Shown here: piece by piece, positions 15,314-21,607 of the stretch
Layout: the number at the start of each line of letters is the position of its first letter
Position numbering within the stretch: the first letter of the stretch is position 1
The notes under the pieces: model-generated
Database searches by the model: none
The model's input: the letters and a program-made list of their open reading frames with translations, nothing else
What the model was told of the DNA's origin: nothing
Translations under genes and position numbers: made by a program
DNA from: Draconibacterium orientale
GTDB taxonomy: Bacteria; Bacteroidota; Bacteroidia; Bacteroidales; JAADGE01
Reading direction: 5' to 3'
Length of the DNA: 37,624 nt
Assembly (NCBI GenBank): GCA_020721645.1
Contig: DYMH01000020.1
Span: 1-37,624, forward strand

Positions 15314-16273
15314 TTAATTAGCGGGTTGATTTTTAAGTTTGGATTTCATTTCATGCAGATAATTCGATGCTGCCAGGGATGCCACGGTTCCGTCGCCAAC
15401 TGCTGTTGTTACCTGTCGGAAACGTTTTACGATGCAGTCGCCCGCTGCATAAACGCCTTCGATATTGGTGGACATATCGGTTTTAACAACAATTTCGCCC
15501 CATTGATTCAATTCCACCGATTCCTTAATAAATTCGGTATTCGGAATGTAACCGATAAAAATAAAAACGCCATCGGTTTTAAAATTTGTTGTTTTTCCTG
15601 TTTTCAAATTTTTAATATCAACACCTTCGAGATTTTCGTTTCCGTGAAACTCCAAAATAGTAGATTCCATTATAAAATTGATTTTGGGGTGATTTTTTGC
15701 TTCTTCAATGGCATGTTCAAAAGCCTGAAAATGGTCGAATTGGTGAACCACCGTAACTTTCGAGGCATATTTTGTGAGCGAAACGGCTTCTTCGAGAGCC
15801 GAATTTCCTCCGCCTACAACCACAATTTCGCGGTCGGTGAAAAAATCGCCGTCGCAGGTTGCACAATACGAAATTCCTTTGCCTTTATATGTGTTTTCGC
15901 CTTCAACTCCCAATGTACGCGAACGTCCGCCCGGCGTTAGGATTATGCTGTCGGCGGTAAATGATTTTCCGTCGGAGAGCGTTACTTTTTTTATAGCACC
16001 TTTAAGTTCTAAATTTTCGATTGCAATATTCGATTTTATCACGCAACCAAAAGAAAGAGCTTGCTTTTTCATGATATTCGACAACATATATCCGCTGATA
16101 TTTTCAACACCCGGATAATTTGCAATTTCGTGTGTAAGAACCATTTGTCCGCCGACTGTACCTTCGTTGAGGATTAGTGTTTTCAGGCGGGCACGCGATA
16201 AGTAAATTCCGGCAGTTAATCCGGCAGGACCTGCACCGATAACAATGCTGTCGAAATGATTTTCAGTATTCAT
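15314..16273 (-). CDS. trxB: thioredoxin reductase with altered pyridine-nucleotide site
   Basis: A 319-residue flavoprotein of the low-Mr thioredoxin reductase family, which moves electrons from a nicotinamide (or other) donor through FAD and an internal disulfide to thioredoxin. The FAD-binding GAGPAG is at 13-18, the redox motif CATC at 137-140, the second nucleotide loop GGGNSA at 154-159, and a C-terminal AGD (FAD). The NADPH signature HRRxxxR reads HQFDHFQ at 177-183, so all three arginines that bind the 2'-phosphate are missing (Gln, Phe, Gln). NADPH specificity is therefore unlikely; NADH or another donor is possible. It lies between two thioredoxin-like genes. A long hairpin lies in its upstream region (16328-16399). 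Confidence 0.92.
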   Translation of the reverse strand: MNTENHFDSIVIGAGPAGLTAGIYLSRARLKTLILNEGTVGGQMVLTHEIANYPGVENISGYMLSNIMKKQALSFGCVIKSNIAIENLELKGAIKKVTLSDGKSFTADSIILTPGGRSRTLGVEGENTYKGKGISYCATCDGDFFTDREIVVVGGGNSALEEAVSLTKYASKVTVVHQFDHFQAFEHAIEEAKNHPKINFIMESTILEFHGNENLEGVDIKNLKTGKTTNFKTDGVFIFIGYIPNTEFIKESVELNQWGEIVVKTDMSTNIEGVYAAGDCIVKRFRQVTTAVGDGTVASLAASNYLHEMKSKLKNQPAN

Positions 16274-16327
16274 TTTTGTAGTATGATTTTTTATGTCGAT
16301 TCAAACAAAATCAATTGTTCATTGCTG

Positions 16328-16399
16328 ATATTTACGATTATGGATTAACGATTTTTGCACTAATATCAACTAAAATCGTTAATCCTTTTTCGTAAATAT
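16328..16399. repeat. long imperfect inverted repeat upstream of trxB
   Basis: A 14-bp perfect stem (16342-16355 with 16372-16385, GGATTAACGATTTT) is extended, after a 4 by 4 internal loop, by a 10-bp perfect stem (16328-16337 with 16390-16399, ATATTTACGA). The loop is 16 bases. A run of nine T follows on the plus strand only, so it resembles a terminator for plus-strand (antisense) transcripts; on the coding strand of trxB it would be a 5' untranslated-region structure. Confidence 0.7.
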
Positions 16400-16530
16400 T
16401 TTTTTTTGGGAAAAATGAATTTCATTTTTCACTTATAAACTTAGTAACAGGACAAATTTATTTGCAAATTATTAAATCCGTATTGTTTTTAAAAATCAAA
16501 CGACTACTCATTAATAATTTACAATTACGA

Positions 16531-16887
16531 TTAAGCATTCGACGAAGCACCAAATTCTTTGTCCAAGATTGCAGTAACTTGTGCCCGTGATTGGATGCTT
16601 GAAGTTGCTTTTACAACTTTCCCGTTTTTATAGTAAATTGTGAACGGAATGCCCATAAACCCACGAACTTCGGGCAATGCACGAATAACTTCCGATGCCG
16701 GATTGTCGAATTCCATATCGCAGAATTTTACGTGTTTGTATTCAGTTTCGAGCTCTTCGGCAATGCCGTAAACAGGAATACACATCGGTCCCATGCGTCC
16801 GCAAATAACCATTACGTTTTCGTTTTCGTTTAAAATTGTTGCGTGCTCGGCTGTCGATTCGATGTGTGTTAAATTTGTGTACAACAT
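16531..16887 (-). CDS. thioredoxin-fold protein lacking the CxxC pair
   Basis: A 118-residue protein with thioredoxin topology: the active-site loop lies at residues 26-40 (MVICGRMGPMCIPVY), FCDMEFDNP is the third strand region, and GIPFTIYYKNGK has cis-Pro81. The usual CGPC is replaced by MGPM, leaving Cys29 and Cys36 six residues apart, so ordinary dithiol chemistry at CxxC is not available. It is the first gene of the redox cluster. The ATG at 16887 is used because the promoter (16920-16950) lies inside the longer frame that begins at 16974. The gap to trxB is 257 bases, so trxB may have its own promoter. Confidence 0.82.
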   Translation of the reverse strand: MLYTNLTHIESTAEHATILNENENVMVICGRMGPMCIPVYGIAEELETEYKHVKFCDMEFDNPASEVIRALPEVRGFMGIPFTIYYKNGKVVKATSSIQSRAQVTAILDKEFGASSNA

Positions 16888-16919
16888 AATTTTCTTTTTT
16901 AGTGTGAATATTGATGATG

Positions 16920-16950
16920 CAAAGATATGTGCTCCGAAAATCACGCCAAA
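16920..16950 (-). promoter_or_regulatory. promoter of the redox cluster
   Basis: On the minus strand TTTG (16950-16947) is followed after exactly 19 bases by TATCTTTG (16927-16920). Transcription would start near 16913, about 26 bases before the ATG at 16887. The 14-bp direct repeats (16977-17012) lie some 65-100 bases upstream of that start, where an activator of the Crp type usually binds. Confidence 0.72.
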
Positions 16951-16976
16951 GCATTTTTGTTTTGTACAATCCAAGA

Positions 16977-17012
16977 TTTTTATTGAATTACGACAAGTTT
17001 TTTATTGAATTA
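16977..17012. promoter_or_regulatory. 14-bp direct repeat pair, candidate operator in the divergent region
   Basis: TTTTTATTGAATTA occurs perfectly at 16977-16990 and 16999-17012, a 22-bp period or about two helical turns. It lies between the divergent redox cluster and Crp/Fnr regulator genes, upstream of the cluster promoter and just before the regulator's -7 element. It is not a classical Fnr/Crp inverted repeat, so its use as an operator is an inference. Confidence 0.5.
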
Positions 17013-17015
17013 GAT

Positions 17016-17023
17016 TAATTTTG
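17016..17023 (+). promoter_or_regulatory. -7 promoter element of the Crp/Fnr gene
   Basis: TAATTTTG matches TAnnTTTG and lies 60 bases before the ATG at 17084. The -33 position is occupied by the second direct repeat and has no TTTG, which would fit an activator-dependent or autoregulated promoter. Confidence 0.4.
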
Positions 17024-17083
17024 TAGCTCTAAAATAAAAAGAGAAAAAAAATTTAAATTCTCCTATTTTCTAATCTTTTAATA

Positions 17084-17779
17084 ATGAAAACGATATTCGA
17101 AACCGATTCCGATTTTTTTTGTAATATTCAGGCACCTTGTTTTCAAGTGCTTTCTCAGGAAGAGACGGAATTGGTAAGTGCCAGCAAAACACAAGTCTTG
17201 TTTCGAAAAGGTGATACTTTAACCAAACAAGGCACTTTTTCGTCTTATGTTCTGTTTATTATCGATGGTTTGGTGAAGCAATATATTGAAGGCGATAACA
17301 ATAAAAATTTCAATCTGCGAATTATTAAACCGGGTGAATTTATTGGATTATCATCGGTTTTTTCAAAAAATCTAATCAGTTATTCTTCGGTTTCTTTAAC
17401 CGACAGTCGTGCTTTTTTGATTGAAAAAGAGACGATTGAAAAAGTTGTGAAACAAAACGGAACATTCGGCTTCAACATCATCAAACGTTCCTACGACCAA
17501 AATATTAACCTGTTTGAAACCATGGGAAACGTTTTATTCAAACAAATGAACGGGCGATTAGCGGATACTTTACTTTATATCAATGATTTAAAAACAGATA
17601 ATCCGGATATTTTTCAACTATTATCCAGAAAAGATATTGCCGATTTTGCAGGCATTTCGACTGAAAGCACCGTGAAAATATTGAAAACACTGGAAAAAGA
17701 AGCCGTTATCAGTCTCGTAGAAAAAGATATTTTGATTATTGATAAAAATCGCTTGGAAAAAATCAGTAAAAATGGGTGA
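17084..17779 (+). CDS. Crp/Fnr family transcriptional regulator
   Basis: A 231-residue regulator. An N-terminal cyclic-nucleotide-type beta-roll (FRKGDTLTKQGTFSSYVLFIIDGLVKQ, then IIKPGEFIGLSSVF) is joined by the dimer helix to a winged helix at about 150-225, with recognition region RKDIADFAGISTESTVKILK. The cNMP-binding Arg-Ser/Thr pair of Crp is not evident. It has two N-terminal cysteines (FFCNIQAPC) but not the four-cysteine set of classical Fnr, so oxygen sensing by a 4Fe-4S cluster is doubtful; thiol or heme sensing is possible. It is divergent from the redox cluster and most likely controls it, and perhaps itself, through the direct repeats at 16977-17012. Confidence 0.88.
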   Translation: MKTIFETDSDFFCNIQAPCFQVLSQEETELVSASKTQVLFRKGDTLTKQGTFSSYVLFIIDGLVKQYIEGDNNKNFNLRIIKPGEFIGLSSVFSKNLISYSSVSLTDSRAFLIEKETIEKVVKQNGTFGFNIIKRSYDQNINLFETMGNVLFKQMNGRLADTLLYINDLKTDNPDIFQLLSRKDIADFAGISTESTVKILKTLEKEAVISLVEKDILIIDKNRLEKISKNG

Positions 17780-17828
17780 TTTTTCCGAAAAAATAATATA
17801 ATTTCTAATAACTGAACTTAAAATTCAT

Positions 17829-17836
17829 TACATTTG
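17829..17836 (+). promoter_or_regulatory. -7 promoter element of the bestrophin-like gene
   Basis: TACATTTG matches TAnnTTTG and ends 19 bases before the ATG at 17856. No clear -33 box. Confidence 0.4.
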
Positions 17837-17855
17837 TTACAAAAAAATTAAGACA

Positions 17856-18629
17856 ATGAATTTTAAAAACAGTTTAGGTATTATTTTTAATCTGAAATCC
17901 TTGATATTAACAGGTATTTCAATTGCATTGACCTTTGTTTGTCTGCATTACAAAATCATTGCCGATTTACCACTCACCTTGCTTGGTATCGCCGTTGTGT
18001 TTCCAATTGTTTTTTCTATCAGCGAGGCATATAAAAGGCGAGAAACAGCTCTGGCTTTGTATGGGAATCTGAAAGCACACAGCAGGGCATTGTTTTTTGC
18101 AACCCGCGACTGGCTGGAAGTTGTTGAAAAATCGGACACCGAGCAAATTAAAATGCTCTTACACGATGTGCTCATTAGCTGTCGCGATTTACTTCATTCA
18201 AAAGTAGAAGAAGTAGATAAACGTGAGATTGCCGTTTATTCAAAATTTTCCAATCTTTCGATGCATGTTAAAGTGTTGCGAAGTAAAGGATTACCATCAG
18301 GCGAGGCTTCTCGTGCGAATCAATATATCAGCAAAATGCTCGATGCTTTCGAGAATATGAAACATATTTATCAATACCGAACGCCGCGTTCGCTGCGTAA
18401 TTACAGTAAAATTTTTATTTATTCAACACCCATACTCTATGCTCCGTATTTTGCAAAAGTATCCCAGGATTTGGCAATTGGCTTGGTTTTTGTAACGCCT
18501 ATTCTTTTAACCACGATGCTCGTTGGACTGGATAACATACAAGACCAACTCGAAAATCCGTTCGACCAATACGGAGTTGATGATGTGAAAATAAATCCCG
18601 AAAAATTTATTGAAAATTTAGATGATTAA
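17856..18629 (+). CDS. bestrophin-like membrane protein (putative anion channel)
   Basis: A 257-residue membrane protein. Two N-terminal hydrophobic helices (about 13-31 and 36-55) are followed by PIVFSISEAYKRRETALALYGNLK, a soluble helical middle section, a second hydrophobic pair (about 188-230), and a closing segment GLDNIQDQLENPFDQYGVDDV. The last segment resembles the bestrophin motif (E-x-ENPFG-x-D-xND), and the Y-x-RRE-x-AL element is also seen in that group. Bacterial bestrophins act as anion or cation channels. The assignment is from these two patterns and is less firm than the membrane topology. It lies 76 bases after the Crp/Fnr gene with its own -7 element, and ends at a shared terminator. 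Confidence 0.7.
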   Translation: MNFKNSLGIIFNLKSLILTGISIALTFVCLHYKIIADLPLTLLGIAVVFPIVFSISEAYKRRETALALYGNLKAHSRALFFATRDWLEVVEKSDTEQIKMLLHDVLISCRDLLHSKVEEVDKREIAVYSKFSNLSMHVKVLRSKGLPSGEASRANQYISKMLDAFENMKHIYQYRTPRSLRNYSKIFIYSTPILYAPYFAKVSQDLAIGLVFVTPILLTTMLVGLDNIQDQLENPFDQYGVDDVKINPEKFIENLDD

Positions 18630-18659
18630 AAACGATTTTTTCTTTCCAAAATAAAATAA

Positions 18660-18685
18660 AAAAAGCCGGCTTGAACCGGCTTTTT
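18660..18685. terminator. bidirectional rho-independent terminator
   Basis: A 10-bp stem AAAAAGCCGG/CCGGCTTTTT with a 6-base loop, between the convergent bestrophin-like and acyl-CoA dehydrogenase genes, with A-runs and T-runs on the two sides. Confidence 0.87.
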
Positions 18686-18696
18686 CTATAAGTTTC

Positions 18697-20481
18697 TTAA
18701 AAACTATATTTATTATCGTCAATTAATTTATCAGCAATTCGGCGACGAGCTTCTTTAACATTCGAGGGTTTCACTGCCGAGAAATACGAAACAGCGTTCA
18801 AATAAGGAGCTTGTTCATTTTCGTCCAAAGTGGAATAAACGGCTTCAATTCCTCGATTCGAGATAATATTTGCAGAATCGAACAAGAAAACATCTAAGAT
18901 ATCACGATAGATTTTAGCCGCAGCTTCTCCCTTTATTTTTTCGATTTTTCGGACACGCAAATAAACCGACTCGGCGACATAAGCGAGCATAATAATATCA
19001 GCAAAATTGAACAAAATTTCTTGCTCATAGGGCAATTTACGTTCAAATTTTTTAGCCGCCGAATCGCTCAATATCAACAATAAATCTTTAAAATTATTGA
19101 TTGTTTGACTAACGTTTTCAAAATAATTGCCGTTAAAAGAAGGTTTGCCTTTCAACGAATCTAATTTTTGAATTAATTCGGCAGCTTTTTCAAACATGGG
19201 AACATCACCTTTTTGTCCTTTTTTTATTAAAGTATCAGCCGTTACGTTTCTGTTGATTTCGTTGGTTCCTTCAAAAATTCGATTGATTCTGGAGTCGCGA
19301 TACCCTCTTTCTATAGGCGTTTCAGAAGAATATCCCATACCGCCGTGAATTTGGACTCCTTCATCTACAACATAATCTAACATTTCGGAACCAAATACTT
19401 TAATAAGAGCAGCTTCGATTGCAAATTCGCGTTGAGCTTCAACGTTTGCCTGTCCTTTCTCAATGCCTTCTGCCATATTTCGCTTCACGGCATCTTCAAT
19501 ATTTTGGCTGATACGGTAAACAGTCGATTCGTTGGCAAATGCTTTGATAACTTGCTGAGCCAGTTTATATTTAACGGCTCCGAAAGTTGAAATCAACATT
19601 TTAAATTGTTTTCTTTCGTTCGAGTACTTAACACTCTGGGTTATTGCCATTTTAGATGCACCGATAACATTTGCACCCAATTTAACACGCCCTAAATTTA
19701 AGATATTCAATGCAATACGAAAACCTTCGCCACGTTTTCCGAGCATATTTTCTACAGGAACCGCAACATCGTTGAAGAAAATCTGTCGTGTCGATGAGCC
19801 TTTAATTCCCATTTTGTGTTCTTCGGGGTTGAAGGTTATACCGGGAAATGTACGTTCGATAATAAAAGCACTTAAAGCACGGTCTTCATCAATTTTTGCA
19901 AAAACGGTGAGAACATCGGCAAATCCACCGTTTGTTATCCACATTTTTTGCCCGTTTACAATGTAATGTGTACCCTTTGCATTCAAAACGGCTTTTGTTT
20001 TGCCTGAATTGGCATCGGAACCGGCACCGGGCTCAGTTAAACAATAAGCACCCAAATATTCCCCGGAAGCTAATTTGGGTAGATATTTTTGTTTTTGTTG
20101 TTCGTTTCCGTAATACATAATTGGCAAAGTTCCAATTCCAGTATCGGCTGAATAGGCAACCGAAAAGGCATATCCGCCTCCCAAAACATCGGCAACCAAC
20201 ATCGAAGTTGTGAAATCCTGACCAAATCCATCGTATTCTTCCGGTATCGACATTCCAAGAAGACCCAATTCGCCGGCTTTTTTCAATATTGCAGGCATCA
20301 ATCCCTCTTCGTGTGCATCTAATCGGTCGAGATTCGGAAGAACTTCTGCTTCCAAAAAATCCTGACAAGTTTGTGCTATCAATCGTTGCTCCTCATTAAA
20401 CTCTTCGGGGATAAAAATTTCATCAATATCGCCTTCTCTAACAATAAATTCACCACCCTTAATTGCCTTTTTATTTTCCAT
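18697..20481 (-). CDS. acyl-CoA dehydrogenase, long (VLCAD-like) type
   Basis: A 594-residue FAD enzyme that would introduce a trans-2 double bond into acyl-CoA and pass electrons to an electron-transfer flavoprotein. Family signatures are CLTEPGAGSD (147-156), MWITNG (180-185), VQIHGGMGY (376-384) and RIFEGTNEI (401-409), in which Glu404 takes the place of the catalytic base. The roughly 190 residues after the core form an extra helical domain like that of VLCAD and of ACADs in Bacteroidota, making it longer than the 380-residue short-chain type. No etf or thiolase gene adjoins it, so chain-length preference is not known. A TAAATTTG -7-like element lies at 20527-20534, upstream of the ATG at 20481. 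Confidence 0.92.
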   Translation of the reverse strand: MENKKAIKGGEFIVREGDIDEIFIPEEFNEEQRLIAQTCQDFLEAEVLPNLDRLDAHEEGLMPAILKKAGELGLLGMSIPEEYDGFGQDFTTSMLVADVLGGGYAFSVAYSADTGIGTLPIMYYGNEQQKQKYLPKLASGEYLGAYCLTEPGAGSDANSGKTKAVLNAKGTHYIVNGQKMWITNGGFADVLTVFAKIDEDRALSAFIIERTFPGITFNPEEHKMGIKGSSTRQIFFNDVAVPVENMLGKRGEGFRIALNILNLGRVKLGANVIGASKMAITQSVKYSNERKQFKMLISTFGAVKYKLAQQVIKAFANESTVYRISQNIEDAVKRNMAEGIEKGQANVEAQREFAIEAALIKVFGSEMLDYVVDEGVQIHGGMGYSSETPIERGYRDSRINRIFEGTNEINRNVTADTLIKKGQKGDVPMFEKAAELIQKLDSLKGKPSFNGNYFENVSQTINNFKDLLLILSDSAAKKFERKLPYEQEILFNFADIIMLAYVAESVYLRVRKIEKIKGEAAAKIYRDILDVFLFDSANIISNRGIEAVYSTLDENEQAPYLNAVSYFSAVKPSNVKEARRRIADKLIDDNKYSF

Positions 20482-20571
20482 AAAGCCGTAATCTTTTTAT
20501 TATAAATGATATTAAAATTAAGGCGACAAATTTAGAGAAAAGATATTTATTATTTTTTTTACAAAACATAA

Positions 20572-20605
20572 AAAAAACTGTTTCGCAACATGCAAACAGT
20601 TTTTT
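20572..20605. terminator. rho-independent terminator of the STAS-like gene (displaced by insertion)
   Basis: A 12-bp stem AAAAAACTGTTT/AAACAGTTTTTT with a 10-base loop (GCA/TGC can pair inside it). It lies 391 bases after the stop at 20996 today, but removal of the 336-bp insertion and one target copy would bring it to about 48 bases from that stop, a normal distance. Confidence 0.8.
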
Positions 20606-20651
20606 GATTTCGTTGATGATTTTTTTACTCTTCGTATTTTTTTATTTACAA

Positions 20652-20987
20652 TGCGAATCAAGGATTAAACATTGTATTTTATTTGAATTGCCCCGCCATT
20701 TATGTCGGGGTTAAAATATTGATGTACAATCGCCGGTGCCGTAATTTCGTTTTGAAACAAAATCTATTTTCCGGCGGAATAAAACGGCAGTTATTCATTT
20801 TAACTTCGTTGAGAGCTTTGCCGTTCGCCGGGAAAAACTTATTAGTTTAACCAAAATTCGATTCCGGCGATATTTGCTTTACCAATTTCACTCCGACATT
20901 TGTTCGACAAGCTCACTAACCGTGTAGGGGCTATTGAAAATTAGCAAAAACATATTCATCATTTAAAATTTAAACTCTTGATTCGCA
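20652..20987. mobile_element. MITE-like non-coding insertion, 336 bp
   Basis: The ends are perfect 11-bp terminal inverted repeats (TGCGAATCAAG at 20652-20662 and CTTGATTCGCA at 20977-20987), and the similarity continues imperfectly inward (next bases GATTAAA against AGTTTAA). Directly outside both ends is the same 7-bp sequence TTTACAA (20645-20651 and 20988-20994), a target-site duplication. The inside has no open reading frame of note. It includes a GC-rich hairpin (CCCCG...CGGGG near 20690-20710), several CGCCGG/CCGGCG motifs and a segment GGTTAGTGAGCTTGTCGAAC on the minus strand that is typical of dispersed bacterial repeats. It lies immediately after the stop of the STAS-like gene. Confidence 0.8.
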
Positions 20988-20995
20988 TTTACAAG

Positions 20996-21406
20996 TTAAT
21001 TCTGAAAATTTTTCAACCATTCTTTAGCTTCTTCAACGGTATTAAATATTTTTAATGTTAAACCAAATCTACTGCTTGAATTAACAATATTATTCAAATA
21101 ATATTTTTTAAAAACATTGGCGTTTGAAACAGCAACAGCCCTCTTCAAGCCCTGAGCTATTCCTCTTTTGATTGCAACGTCTTCAAACCATTTTCGAAAA
21201 TGAGGCTGAATTACTTTTTGATTTCGGATATCAACAATAACAGCCTGGGCTGTTTTCCCGATTTTTTCATTGTATTCCAAAAGAAAAATATAGGGCTCTT
21301 GATATTGTTCGTATGTAATGGCTTTATCATTCCATTCGACAAGAAATAATTTATATTCGACATCATAAAAACACTTTACACGTTCATTTTCAAGAATTTT
21401 TTGCAT
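20996..21406 (-). CDS. STAS/SpoIIAA-like protein
   Basis: A 136-residue soluble protein with alternating strands and helices: CFYDVEYKLFLVEWNDKAITYEQY, then QAVIVDIRNQKVIQPHFRKWFEDVAIKRG, GLKRAVAVSNANVFKKYYLNN and the closing FNTVEEAKEWLKNF. This order matches the SpoIIAA-like STAS fold seen in many Bacteroidota proteins of unknown role. It shares the closing F-x-T-x-EEA pattern with the small protein at 1520-1837. The sequence gives no phosphorylation partner. A MITE-like insertion follows its stop codon directly and separates it from its terminator. Confidence 0.72.
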   Translation of the reverse strand: MQKILENERVKCFYDVEYKLFLVEWNDKAITYEQYQEPYIFLLEYNEKIGKTAQAVIVDIRNQKVIQPHFRKWFEDVAIKRGIAQGLKRAVAVSNANVFKKYYLNNIVNSSSRFGLTLKIFNTVEEAKEWLKNFQN

Positions 21407-21607
21407 ATTTTTTTGTTTTTGAGGTGAGGAAAAAACAATGTTAGGTCATCTGTCCAATTGTTTGGTTTTCGGTTGAATAATCATTTTAATTTTTTACAGA
21501 TAAAACCATTCCCTATTCAACAAAATTTATTTTGAACAATATACATTAAAATTTCTACATTTCAAATGAAAATTGTAATTTCGTCAAAATAAAAAACCCA
21601 CATTCCG

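Larger units (their letters stand above)
20482..20995. other. 514-bp intergenic region: promoter element, terminator and a MITE-like insertion
   Basis: No convincing coding frame. It holds a -7-like element at 20527-20534 (minus), a terminator at 20572-20605 and a 336-bp insertion at 20652-20987, described separately. Confidence 0.7.

Noticed and set aside
15326-16118. Long plus-strand open frames opposite trxB
   Set aside because: They are antisense to a highly conserved gene, carry no recognisable domain, and no promoter points that way.
16888-16974. Longer start of the thioredoxin-like gene at 16974
   Set aside because: The promoter at 16920-16950 with predicted transcription start near 16913 lies within this extension, so it would not be transcribed.
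17084-17779. Classical Fnr with an oxygen-sensing iron-sulfur cluster
   Set aside because: Only two N-terminal cysteines are seen; the four-cysteine set is absent.
20620-20995. A hidden small gene after the acyl-CoA dehydrogenase
   Set aside because: All frames are broken by stops, and the segment is fully explained as a MITE-like insertion with inverted ends and target duplication.
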